A stretch of DNA of 64,000 bases. Source: Streptomyces sp. NBC_01016 (GTDB lineage Bacteria > Actinomycetota > Actinomycetes > Streptomycetales > Streptomycetaceae). Shown in pieces: positions 44,402-52,907 of the stretch. The stretch is taken from positions 1,860,001-1,924,000 of the forward strand of contig NZ_JAPEOQ010000001.1 in assembly GCF_026341035.1 (NCBI RefSeq), in the 5' to 3' direction. The notes below the pieces were generated by a model. It saw only the letters and a list, made by a program, of their open reading frames with translations, did not search any database and was not told where the DNA came from. The translations under genes and the position numbers were made by a program. Within the stretch, counting starts at the first letter, position 1. Every line of letters starts with the position of its first letter.

Positions 44402-44824
44402 ATGGGTGTGGCAGCCGGTCCGATCCGCGTGGTCGTCGCGAAGCCGGGACTCGACGGCCACGATCGCGGGGCCAAAGTGATCGCGCGGGCGCTGCGCGAC
44501 GCCGGTATGGAGGTCATTTACACGGGCCTGCACCAGACGCCCGAGCAGGTCGTGGACACCGCCATCCAGGAGGACGCCGACGCGATCGGTCTCTCCATCC
44601 TGTCCGGCGCGCACAACACGCTCTTCGCCCGCGTCATCGAGCTCCTCGCCGAGCGCGACGCCGCGGACATCAAGGTCTTCGGCGGCGGCATCATCCCTGA
44701 GGGGGACATCGCGCCCCTGAAGGAGAAGGGCGTTGCCGAGATCTTCACCCCGGGCGCCACGACCGCCTCCATCGTCGACTGGGTCCGGTCCAACGTCCGC
44801 CAACCGGAACCGTCCGGCGGCTGA
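44402..44824 (+). CDS. icmB: isobutyryl-CoA mutase small (cobalamin-binding) subunit
   Basis: A 140-residue B12-binding protein. It has the Asp18-x-His20-x-x-Gly23 base-off cobalamin motif (GLDGHDRG), the SILSGAH segment and the [20 protein letters not shown] nucleotide-tail region. With a large subunit it interconverts isobutyryl-CoA and n-butyryl-CoA, supplying polyketide and fatty-acid precursors. No large subunit is encoded nearby, as expected since icmA is elsewhere in Streptomyces. The ATG at 44402 ([11 protein letters not shown]) matches the family N-terminus and follows GGGAGG; a TTG-started extension across the operator is rejected. Confidence 0.93.
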   Translation: MGVAAGPIRVVVAKPGLDGHDRGAKVIARALRDAGMEVIYTGLHQTPEQVVDTAIQEDADAIGLSILSGAHNTLFARVIELLAERDAADIKVFGGGIIPEGDIAPLKEKGVAEIFTPGATTASIVDWVRSNVRQPEPSGG

Positions 44825-44830
44825 CCAATT

Positions 44831-44885
44831 AAGCCCCTGCGGCGATTGAGCAGCGGGGCCCGGGGCGGAGCCCCGTGGCCTCGCT
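44831..44885. repeat. dispersed GC palindromic repeat, copy E
   Basis: GCCCCTGCGGCGATTGAGCA and GGGGCGGAGCCCC, nearly identical to copy C, between the convergent icmB and DUF5691 genes. It may double as a terminator. Confidence 0.8.
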
Positions 44886-44931
44886 CCCGGTGCCGCGCAC
44901 CAGGGACGCGGGGCCGGGCCCCGGGGCCGGA

Positions 44932-46497
44932 TCACGGCGGAGCCAGTTCGTCCCGCATCGCCCGGCGCAGCCGCAACGTGCCGGCGAGGCGTTGGAACGC
45001 CTCCGTCCAGTACCCCCCGGCTCCGGGCGCCGACCCCTCCGGTTCCTCCACCGCCGCCGTGAGCCCGTCGAGCCGCACCACTTCCTCGGGGTCCAGGCAG
45101 CGCTCCGCGAGCCCCATCACCCCGCTGAAGCTCCACGGGTAACTCCCCGCGTCCCGCGCGATGTTCAACGCATCGACCACGGACCGCCCGAGCGGCCGCG
45201 CCCACGGCGTGCCGCACACCCCCAGCAACTGGAACGCCTCGGACAGCCCGTGCGCCGCGATGAACTCCGCGACCCAGTCCGCCCGTTCCGCCCCCGGCAG
45301 CGCCGCGAGCAGCTTCGCCCGCTCGGCGAGCGACACCGCCCCGGGCCCGGCCGCATCCGACGCGGTCGGCGCCCCGAGCAGCGCCCGCGACCAGCCGATG
45401 TCCCGCTGCCGGACCGCCGCCCTGCACCACGCGGCGTGCAGCTCCCCGCGCCAGTCGTCGGCGACCGGCAGCGCCACGATCTCCTCCGGGCCCCGGCCGC
45501 CGAACCTGTCCGGCCACCGGCCGAGCGGCGCCGCCTCCACCAACTGCCCGAGCCACCACGCCCGTTCACCCCGCCCCGCCGGCGGCTTCGCCACGACGCC
45601 GTCCCGCTCCATCCCCGCGTCGCACTCGTGCGGCGCCTCCACGACGATCGCCCCCTCCGCACGGTCGAGTGCCACGCAGGTCAGCGCCCGGTCCGCCATC
45701 CGCGCGGCGAGCGCCGAGCGGGGGAGCGCGGAGAGCAGCTCGGCCGCCGTCGCCCGCACGTTCTTGCTGCGGTCGGTCAGCGCCTGCTCGAGGAACGGCT
45801 CGTCCGCGTCGCCCAGCCCCGTACGCAGCGAGTCGAGGAACATCAGGCGGTCCTCGGCGCGCTCCGTGCCCCATGTCCCGGCCAGGAGCGCCCGGGCCGC
45901 AGCCGGGTCGTGCGCCCGAACAGAGGCGAGGAGTGCCACCCGCTCCGCGAACAGGCCCTCCTCCCACCGCAGATGAACCTGCTCGCTCTCCTCCGGTGCA
46001 GGCAGCACGGCTCCGATGCCCGGCGTGGCGCGCAGCGCGAACTTCCAGTCCGGGTTGAGCCGGGCCAGCCACCGGGCGCGCGGCCCCGCGAACGTGAGGG
46101 CCGGTGGGCGCAGGTCGGTGCGGCCACGCGCCGCGTCGAGCAGTGCGGGCAGCAGCTCGTGCGGGGGCGCGTACCCGTGCGCGTTGGCCGTGGCCAGCCA
46201 CTGCGGGAGCAGTTCGAGGAGGTCGGGGGCGGTGCCGCGGCGCGACCCCGTGCCACTGGAGCGGTCGGTGAGCAGGAGCGCGAGCCGCTGCCGCGCTGCG
46301 GTCGGCAGCGGGGGACGCGGGTCGTCCTCGGCGCGGTCCGGCGGCGCGGTCGCCGCGGCGGGACGCAGACCGGCCCGGCGGCGCACGGTGTGCATGGCGG
46401 CCTCGTCGAGGAGGGCGAGCGGCGGGCGGTCCGAGCGCCGTTCGGTTCCGAGCAGGGCGGCGCTGACGAGGTCGTCCCAGGTGGCGGTGGTGGTCAT
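44932..46497 (-). CDS. DUF5691-domain protein of the MoxR-VWA system
   Basis: A 521-residue, mostly helical, HEAT-like protein rich in Ala/Leu/Arg (for example RSKNVRATAAELLSALPRSA, resembling a HEAT repeat). Recognised as the DUF5691 family that travels with SWIM, MoxR, DUF5682 and VWA genes. No catalytic motif is visible; a scaffold or substrate-adaptor role is a guess. The ATG at 46497 (MTTTATWDDL) is chosen. It follows the SWIM gene by 73 bases on the same strand and is probably co-transcribed from the damage-type promoter at 47973-47995. Confidence 0.8.
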   Translation of the reverse strand: MTTTATWDDLVSAALLGTERRSDRPPLALLDEAAMHTVRRRAGLRPAAATAPPDRAEDDPRPPLPTAARQRLALLLTDRSSGTGSRRGTAPDLLELLPQWLATANAHGYAPPHELLPALLDAARGRTDLRPPALTFAGPRARWLARLNPDWKFALRATPGIGAVLPAPEESEQVHLRWEEGLFAERVALLASVRAHDPAAARALLAGTWGTERAEDRLMFLDSLRTGLGDADEPFLEQALTDRSKNVRATAAELLSALPRSALAARMADRALTCVALDRAEGAIVVEAPHECDAGMERDGVVAKPPAGRGERAWWLGQLVEAAPLGRWPDRFGGRGPEEIVALPVADDWRGELHAAWCRAAVRQRDIGWSRALLGAPTASDAAGPGAVSLAERAKLLAALPGAERADWVAEFIAAHGLSEAFQLLGVCGTPWARPLGRSVVDALNIARDAGSYPWSFSGVMGLAERCLDPEEVVRLDGLTAAVEEPEGSAPGAGGYWTEAFQRLAGTLRLRRAMRDELAPP

Positions 46498-46570
46498 CGT
46501 GGGTCCTCTCCGTGGTGCGGTCCTCTTCACCGACAACGGTGTTTCGGCGTGGTGGTGGTCCTTGGATTGG

Positions 46571-47965
46571 TCAGCACAGCGATATGACCTCCCCGGCTTC
46601 CTCCGCCCATGTGGCCAGCGGGCGGAAACCGGCCGGTCCGCATTCGCCGAACACCGTCACCGGAGCGCCTCCCGAGACGGCGACCAGGCGCCACAGGCCG
46701 GGGGACGCCGCCGCGTGCGCGGTGAGGGGGAGCCCCGACTTGCCTTCGCTGTCCGCCAGTTGCCAGTGCCCGGCCGGGTCCCGCGTCGGTATCACCTCCG
46801 CGAGCGTCACCGGCCAGGACTCCAGCCAGGGGTCGGCCGCGAGCGCCGTTCCGTAGGCGGCGAGGCCGGTGGTGACGTCAACTCCCTTGGGACGTATGCC
46901 GTCCGACTCGGCCGGGGCGAACTGCTCGCCCAGCTCTGCCCGGAGGGCCCCTGCTCCCGGATACGCCGACACCGCGGCGTCGAGCGTGCGCCCGGTCGGC
47001 AGGGCGAGCGCCGGTGCGCGGCCGGCCGCCCCGTAGGAGAGGAGCAGTACGGTGCGCGCGCTCTGCGTGCCGTGCAGCCATGCCCGGCGCGTGGTGAGGT
47101 GGCCGTCCGCCGTGTCGTACTGGGCGAGGATGAGCCAGCGGTCGCGCACCGGTGGCTCTCTGTCCGAAGCCGGCAGGCCCACGCGCGATCGGACCGTCGC
47201 CGCCAGGTCGTCGGGCAGGGCGTCGCGGCGCAACCAGCCCTGGTCGAGGAGGTGGAGCAGCGCGCACGCCTCGAGCAGCCGCACCGGCCAACCGGGCCCG
47301 GACGCCGGGATCGCCCCCAACTCTCTTACGCGCGCGGCAAGTCCGGGCGCCTGCGCGTCGACCATGCGCGCGGCCGTCTCCTCCCACAGCCCGTAACCCG
47401 ACTGCTCAGCCTGTGCGAGGCCGCCGCGCAGCAGGTCGGCGAGGCGCTGCTCCAGCTCTGTCGCGCCCGCCGTGATCCGCTGGGCGCGGCGCTCGGCTCT
47501 GCGCCGGGCCGCATCCGGATCCGCCGCGGCGCCGCCAGAGCCGGCCGCCGACGCATCGGTCTGCTGGGACTCGGCCCGCCTCTGCCGCCCCGCCAGCCAT
47601 GGCTCGGCCCACTCCGGCGGCGACTGGTCGGCCGGCACCTGCGCATCGCCGCCCGCCCAGAGCAGCAAGAGCCCGAGCGCGTGCTTGCACGGGAACTTGC
47701 GGCTCGGGCAACTGCACTTGTACCCCGGCCCGTTCGACCCCGCGGTGCCACCGTCGATGTCCACGATCGTCTGGTACGGCTTGCTGCCGCTCCCCTTGCA
47801 CAGTCCCCATACCGCCCCCTCGTCCGAATTCCCCACGCCCGCGGAACTCCCGGTCCCCGACCACGGGCCCGGCCCCCCGAGCTTGCTTCCCGCCTTGCGT
47901 GACGCGGCGTCAGGCGCCAGTGCGAGCACCTGATCCGTCGTCCAGCGCACCCCCAGCTGATTCAT
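46571..47965 (-). CDS. SWIM zinc-finger protein of the MoxR-VWA system
   Basis: A 464-residue protein with a SWIM zinc finger near its N-terminus: Cys84-x-Cys86-x6-Cys93-x-His95 (KCSCPSRKFPCKHA). SWIM domains bind DNA or proteins. The remaining ~350 residues are helical with no recognised catalytic motif. The ATG at 47965 (MNQLGVRWTT) lies seven bases after a -10 element, so translation is probably leaderless, although GAGGA is also present just before the ATG. First gene of the leftward arm of the divergent cluster. Confidence 0.88.
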   Translation of the reverse strand: MNQLGVRWTTDQVLALAPDAASRKAGSKLGGPGPWSGTGSSAGVGNSDEGAVWGLCKGSGSKPYQTIVDIDGGTAGSNGPGYKCSCPSRKFPCKHALGLLLLWAGGDAQVPADQSPPEWAEPWLAGRQRRAESQQTDASAAGSGGAAADPDAARRRAERRAQRITAGATELEQRLADLLRGGLAQAEQSGYGLWEETAARMVDAQAPGLAARVRELGAIPASGPGWPVRLLEACALLHLLDQGWLRRDALPDDLAATVRSRVGLPASDREPPVRDRWLILAQYDTADGHLTTRRAWLHGTQSARTVLLLSYGAAGRAPALALPTGRTLDAAVSAYPGAGALRAELGEQFAPAESDGIRPKGVDVTTGLAAYGTALAADPWLESWPVTLAEVIPTRDPAGHWQLADSEGKSGLPLTAHAAASPGLWRLVAVSGGAPVTVFGECGPAGFRPLATWAEEAGEVISLC

Positions 47966-47972
47966 GTCCTCG

Positions 47973-47995
47973 ACGTTAGATCCCGCCACTGACAA
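47973..47995 (-). promoter_or_regulatory. RecA-NDp/PafBC-type DNA-damage promoter of the SWIM-DUF5691 operon
   Basis: On the minus strand TTGTCAGTG (47995-47987), eight bases, TAACGT (47978-47973): an exact match to TTGTCRGTG-N8-TAnnnT. The SWIM ATG starts seven bases downstream. Confidence 0.75.
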
Positions 47996-48056
47996 TCCGT
48001 CCGCCAACGGCTCCGACCTGCGGTGATTGCGTGGCCGAGGTCGATTGTCAGTGGCG
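47984..48056. promoter_or_regulatory. 14-bp perfect inverted repeat spanning the divergent promoter
   Basis: CGCCACTGACAATC (47984-47997) is exactly complementary to GATTGTCAGTGGCG (48043-48056). Each arm therefore carries TTGTCAGTG, one facing the SWIM gene and one facing moxR. On the moxR side the base block after eight nucleotides is CACCGT, a poor -10. Confidence 0.8.
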
Positions 48057-48143
48057 TGGTGCACCGTGGAATCCATCACGCGACGAGAGCGGTCGAGGGC
48101 TCGTCGTGCGGATTCGAGTTGGGCGAGTTGGAGGGGGACAGCC

Positions 48144-49325
48144 ATGACCATTTCCGTCGAGAGCCAGACCGAGAACCAGATCGAGAGCAAGGCCGGGAGC
48201 CAGCCCGGGACCGGGGCCGGGAGTCAGGGCGGGGGCCAGGTCGCGGACGAGGTGCTGCGGGCGCACGCCGAGGACGCGTTCGCGGAGGAACTCGCGGCGC
48301 TCGCCGCGCAGGACGACCGGCCGCGGCCGGCCCGCTGGCGCATGTCGCCGTGGGCCGTCGCGACCTATCTGCTCGGTGGCACGCTGCCCGACGGCACGGT
48401 GATCTCGCCGAAATACGTGGGTCCGCGCCGCATCGTCGAGGTCGCCGTGACGACGCTGGCGACCGACCGGGCGCTGCTCCTGCTCGGCGTGCCCGGCACC
48501 GCCAAGACCTGGGTGTCCGAGCATCTCGCCGCCGCCGTGAGCGGGGATTCGACGCTGCTGGTGCAGGGCACGGCGGGGACGCCGGAGGAGGCCATCCGCT
48601 ACGGCTGGAACTACGCGCAGCTGCTGGCCAACGGGCCGAGCAGGGACGCCCTCGTGCCGAGCCCGGTCATGCGGGCGATGGCGGAGGGGATGACCGCGCG
48701 CGTCGAGGAGCTGACGCGTATCCCGGCCGATGTGCAGGACACACTGATCACGATCCTGTCCGAGAAGACCTTGCCGATACCGGAGTTGGGGCAGGAGGTG
48801 CAGGCCGTGCGCGGCTTCAACCTCATCGCCACGGCCAACGACCGGGACCGCGGGGTCAACGATCTGTCGAGCGCGCTGCGGCGCCGGTTCAACACGGTCG
48901 TGCTGCCGCTGCCCGCGAGCGTGGAGGACGAGGTCGACATCGTCTCGCGGCGGGTCGACCAGGTCGGCCGCGCACTGGAACTGCCCAGCGCGCCCGACGG
49001 GATGGACGAGATCCGCCGCGTCGTCACCGTCTTCCGCGAGCTGCGCGACGGTGTGACGGCCGACGGGCGGACGAAGGTGAAGTCCCCCAGCGGCACGCTG
49101 TCGACCGCCGAGGCGATCTCCGTCGTCACCAACGGCCTCGCGCTGTCCGCCCACTTCGGGGACGGCGTGCTGCGTCCCTCCGACGTGGCCGCCGGGATCC
49201 TCGGGGCCGTCGTGCGTGATCCGGCGGCGGACCGGGTCGTCTGGCAGGAGTACCTGGAGGCCGTGGTGCGCGAGCGCGACGGCTGGAAGGACTTCTACCG
49301 GGCCTGCCGAGAGGTGAGCGCATGA
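48144..49325 (+). CDS. MoxR-family AAA+ ATPase
   Basis: A 393-residue AAA+ ATPase. After a Gly/Ser/Gln-rich N-terminus, the Walker A is Gly115-Val-Pro-Gly-Thr-Ala-Lys-Thr122, the Walker B/second region lies around DVQDTLITILSEKT, sensor 1 is ATANDRDRG and the arginine finger region is SSALRRRFN. MoxR ATPases act as chaperones with VWA-domain partners, as encoded two genes downstream. The ATG at 48144 has GGAGGGGGA upstream. Its stop overlaps the next start by four bases. Confidence 0.92.
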   Translation: MTISVESQTENQIESKAGSQPGTGAGSQGGGQVADEVLRAHAEDAFAEELAALAAQDDRPRPARWRMSPWAVATYLLGGTLPDGTVISPKYVGPRRIVEVAVTTLATDRALLLLGVPGTAKTWVSEHLAAAVSGDSTLLVQGTAGTPEEAIRYGWNYAQLLANGPSRDALVPSPVMRAMAEGMTARVEELTRIPADVQDTLITILSEKTLPIPELGQEVQAVRGFNLIATANDRDRGVNDLSSALRRRFNTVVLPLPASVEDEVDIVSRRVDQVGRALELPSAPDGMDEIRRVVTVFRELRDGVTADGRTKVKSPSGTLSTAEAISVVTNGLALSAHFGDGVLRPSDVAAGILGAVVRDPAADRVVWQEYLEAVVRERDGWKDFYRACREVSA

Positions 49326-51640
49326 CGACACCGACCACGGGCCCCGCGCTGCTCGGCGTGCGGCACCACGGGCCCGGCTCCGCGCGCGCAGTGCGCTCCG
49401 CGCTCGACGCAGCGCAACCGCGGATCGTCCTGATCGAAGGGCCACCGGAGGCCGACGGTCTCGTGCCGCTCGCCGCCGAGGCCGGCATGCGGCCGCCGGT
49501 CGCGCTGCTCGCGCACGTCGGGGACGAGCCGGGGCGGTCCGCGTTCTGGCCGTTCGCCGAGTTCTCGCCCGAATGGGTCGCGATCCGCTGGGCGTTGGAG
49601 CGCGACGTGCCGGTGCGCTTCATCGACCTCCCGGCCGCGCACAGCCTGGCGATGCGGTCGGAGGACGACAAGAGGGAGGAGGCGGCGGAGGACGAGGGGG
49701 ACTCCGTGCGCGTGGACCCCCTGCGGGTCCTCGCCGAGACCGCCGGGTACGACGACGCGGAGCGCTGGTGGGAGGACGTCGTCGAGCACCGGGACGGCGA
49801 CGCCTTCGCCGCGCTCGGCGAGGCGATGGGCGCGCTGCGGGAGACGTGCGGGGACGGCGGACACGAGCGCGATCTGGTGCGCGAGGCGTACATGCGACTC
49901 CAAGTGCGCGCGGCCCAGCGTGAGTTCGCGGACGACGTGGCCGTCGTGTGCGGGGCGTGGCACGTGCCCGCGCTGCGGCAGCGGACGACCGTCGCGGCCG
50001 ACCGCGCCCTGCTCAAGGGGCTGCCGAAGGCGAAGGTCGACATGACGTGGGTGCCGTGGACGCACCGGCGCCTGGCCCGCGTCAGCGGATACGGGGCGGG
50101 GATCGACTCGCCCGGCTGGTACGGGCACCTGTTCAGCGCGCCCGACCGGCCCGTGGAGCGCTGGCTGACGAAGGTCGCCGGGCTGCTGCGCGATGAGGAC
50201 CGCATCGTGTCCTCCGCCCATGTCATCGAGGCCGTACGACTCGCGGAGACCCTCGCCGTGATGCGCGGGCGGCCGCTCGCGGGGCTCACGGAGACCACCG
50301 ACGCGGTGCGGGCCGTGCTGTGTGAGGGCTCAGACGTACCGCTGGCGCTCATCCACGACAAGCTGGTGGTCGGCGACGTGCTGGGGGAGGTGCCCGAGGC
50401 GGCGCCCGCGGTGCCGTTGCAGCGCGATCTCACGCGGCAGCAGCGTTCCCTGCGGCTCAAACCGGCCGCCGCGGAGAAGGAGTTGGACCTCGATCTACGG
50501 GGTGACACCGACGCCGCGCGCAGCCGCCTGCTGCACCGGCTGCGGCTCCTGGGCGTGGCCTGGGGAGAGCCGGCGAGATCGGCTCGCGGCTCCACCGGCA
50601 CCTTTCGCGAGTCGTGGCGGCTGCGCTGGGAGCCGGAGCTGTCCGTGCGGGTCGCGGAGGCGGGGGTGTGGGGGACGACCTTGCTCGCCGCCGCGACCGT
50701 CAAGGCGGAGACGGACGCGGTCGCCGCGCGGGCGCTCTCCGACGTCACGGCGCTCGCCGAGGTCTGCCTGCTCGCGGGGCTCGCGGACGCGCTGCCGACG
50801 GTGATGCGGATCCTCGCCGACCGCGCCGCCCTCGACACGGACGTCGGTCACCTCGCCGGCGCCCTGCCCGCCCTGGTCCGCGCCCTGCGCTACGGCGACG
50901 TGCGCGGCACCGACACCGAAGCCCTCGCCGACGTGGCGGCGGGCCTCGCCGAGCGGGTCTTCGTCGGCCTGCCCCCGGCGTGCGCGGGGCTCGACACGGA
51001 GGCGGCCGAGGAGATGCGCGGTCATGTCGACGCGGTGCACTCGGCCGTCGCGCTCCTGGAGGACAGCGGCGTGCGCGAGCGCTGGCGGACCGTGCTGCGC
51101 GTGCTCGCGGAGCGGGACGGCGTGGCCGGGGTGATCCGGGGGCGGTGCGCGCGGGTTCTGCTCGACGAGGGCGTGCTCGACGAGGAGGACGCGGCCCGGC
51201 TGATGAGCCTCGCTCTCTCGCCCGGCACCGCGCCGGCCGACGCGGCGGCGTGGATCGAGGGCTTCGTCGGCGGCGGTTCGGGCGGCGGGCTGCTCCTGGT
51301 GCACGACGAGCGGCTCCTGGCCCTGGTCGACGCGTGGTTGACGCGGGTGTCGGACGACGCGTTCACCGACGTACTGCCGTTGCTGCGCCGCACGTTCTCG
51401 GCGTACGAGCCGGGTGTGCGGCGGACCTTGGGCGAGCTGGTCCGGCGCGGGCCCTCCGAGGGCGGGCAGTCCCCGGTCACCGGTGGACCGCGCGGCTTCG
51501 GAGAGGACCTGGACACGGAGCGGGCGGACGCGGTGCTGCCGGTGCTGCGCCTCCTGCTCGGTGCGGGTGCGGGTACCGGTGATGGCGGCAGTGGCGGAAA
51601 CGACGAGGGCGACAACGGCCCTGAGGGGGCGGTGGCATGA
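49322..51640 (+). CDS. DUF5682-family protein of the MoxR-VWA system
   Basis: A 772-residue protein. The N-terminal half resembles the EreA/ChaN-like fold: LLGVRHHGPGSARAV at the start, an acidic IVLIEGPPEADGL strand and a later CGAWHVPALR motif; these His/Glu residues could form a catalytic or metal site. The rest is helical. The family co-occurs with MoxR and VWA genes; its activity is not known to me. ATGA overlaps on both sides (with moxR and with the VWA gene) show tight translational coupling. Confidence 0.85.
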   Translation: MTTPTTGPALLGVRHHGPGSARAVRSALDAAQPRIVLIEGPPEADGLVPLAAEAGMRPPVALLAHVGDEPGRSAFWPFAEFSPEWVAIRWALERDVPVRFIDLPAAHSLAMRSEDDKREEAAEDEGDSVRVDPLRVLAETAGYDDAERWWEDVVEHRDGDAFAALGEAMGALRETCGDGGHERDLVREAYMRLQVRAAQREFADDVAVVCGAWHVPALRQRTTVAADRALLKGLPKAKVDMTWVPWTHRRLARVSGYGAGIDSPGWYGHLFSAPDRPVERWLTKVAGLLRDEDRIVSSAHVIEAVRLAETLAVMRGRPLAGLTETTDAVRAVLCEGSDVPLALIHDKLVVGDVLGEVPEAAPAVPLQRDLTRQQRSLRLKPAAAEKELDLDLRGDTDAARSRLLHRLRLLGVAWGEPARSARGSTGTFRESWRLRWEPELSVRVAEAGVWGTTLLAAATVKAETDAVAARALSDVTALAEVCLLAGLADALPTVMRILADRAALDTDVGHLAGALPALVRALRYGDVRGTDTEALADVAAGLAERVFVGLPPACAGLDTEAAEEMRGHVDAVHSAVALLEDSGVRERWRTVLRVLAERDGVAGVIRGRCARVLLDEGVLDEEDAARLMSLALSPGTAPADAAAWIEGFVGGGSGGGLLLVHDERLLALVDAWLTRVSDDAFTDVLPLLRRTFSAYEPGVRRTLGELVRRGPSEGGQSPVTGGPRGFGEDLDTERADAVLPVLRLLLGAGAGTGDGGSGGNDEGDNGPEGAVA

Positions 51641-52845
51641 CCGGCACTGAGACCAACACCAACACCAACACGGACGAGCGCTTGCGCCGGTGGCGCCTCG
51701 TGCTCGGCGGGGCGGACGCGGACGGCACAGGTTGCGGGCTCGAGGGGCAGGACGCCGCGATGGACGGCGCCCTCGCCGCTCTGTACGGCTCGGGCGGCGG
51801 CAAGCAACAGGGCGGGGGCAGCCGGAGCGCGGGGCTCGGGGCGTCCGCTCCTGCCGTGGCCCGCTGGCTCGGCGACATCCGGACCTACTTCCCGTCCTCC
51901 GTCGTCCAGGTCATGCAGCGGGACGCCATCGACCGGCTCGGCCTGTCCACGATGCTGCTCGAACCGGAGATGCTGGAGGCCGTCGACGCGGACGTGCATC
52001 TCGTCGGCACGCTGCTCTCGCTGAACAAGGCGATGCCGGAGACGACGAAGGAGACGGCCCGCGCCGTCGTGCGCAAGGTCGTCGAGGACCTCGAGAAGAA
52101 GCTCGCGACGCGCACCCGCGCCACCCTCACCGGCGCCCTCGACCGCAGCGCCCGCGTCCAGCGGCCGCGCCACCACGACATCGACTGGAACCGCACGATC
52201 GCGGCCAACCTCAAGCACTACCTGCCCGAGTACCGCACGATCGTGCCCGAGCGGCTGATCGGGTACGGGCGTGCGGCGCAGTCCGTGAAGAAGGAGGTCG
52301 TCCTCTGCATCGACCAGTCGGGCTCGATGGCGGCATCCGTCGTCTACGCCTCGGTCTTCGGGGCGGTGCTCGCCTCCATGCGCTCGATAACGACCCGGCT
52401 CGTCGTCTTCGACACGGCCGTCGTGGACCTGACGGACCAGCTCGACGACCCGGTCGACGTCCTGTTCGGCACCCAGCTCGGCGGCGGCACGGACATCAAC
52501 CGGGCGCTCGCGTACTGCCAGTCGCAGATCACCCGCCCCGCCGAGACCGTCGTCGTCCTCATCTCCGACCTCTACGAAGGAGGCATCCGCAACGAGATGT
52601 TGAAGCGGGTCGCCGCGATGAAGGCGTCCGGCGTGCAGTTCGTGACGCTGCTCGCGCTCTCCGACGAGGGTGCGCCCGCCTACGACCGGGAACACGCGGC
52701 GGCGCTCGCGGGATTGGGCGCGCCGGCCTTCGCCTGCACCCCGGACCTGTTCCCCGACGTCATGGCAGCGGCCATCGAGAAGCGGCCCTTGCCGATACCG
52801 GACGCGGCATCGGAAAAGGGTGCACCCGCCGCGAACCGGATATGA
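51637..52845 (+). CDS. VWA-domain protein, MoxR partner
   Basis: A 402-residue protein with a C-terminal von Willebrand A domain. The MIDAS motif is Asp226-x-Ser228-x-Ser230 (CIDQSGSMAAS), with further ligands in QLGGGTDINRAL and VLISDLYEGG. The N-terminal ~200 residues are helical (CoxE-like). No signal peptide or membrane helix is present, so it acts in the cytosol with the MoxR ATPase. Last gene of the rightward arm; no clear terminator follows. Confidence 0.9.
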   Translation: MTGTETNTNTNTDERLRRWRLVLGGADADGTGCGLEGQDAAMDGALAALYGSGGGKQQGGGSRSAGLGASAPAVARWLGDIRTYFPSSVVQVMQRDAIDRLGLSTMLLEPEMLEAVDADVHLVGTLLSLNKAMPETTKETARAVVRKVVEDLEKKLATRTRATLTGALDRSARVQRPRHHDIDWNRTIAANLKHYLPEYRTIVPERLIGYGRAAQSVKKEVVLCIDQSGSMAASVVYASVFGAVLASMRSITTRLVVFDTAVVDLTDQLDDPVDVLFGTQLGGGTDINRALAYCQSQITRPAETVVVLISDLYEGGIRNEMLKRVAAMKASGVQFVTLLALSDEGAPAYDREHAAALAGLGAPAFACTPDLFPDVMAAAIEKRPLPIPDAASEKGAPAANRI

Positions 52846-52907
52846 GTACCCATCGGTAACAGGGGGCTTGCGCCGCATCCCTCGCCCCGTGCGAGGATTC
52901 GGCCACC

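Noticed and set aside
48062..48067. A second complete damage-type promoter facing moxR
   Set aside because: The -35-like TTGTCAGTG is present, but the block at the right distance is CACCGT, not TAnnnT, so I list only the shared inverted repeat.
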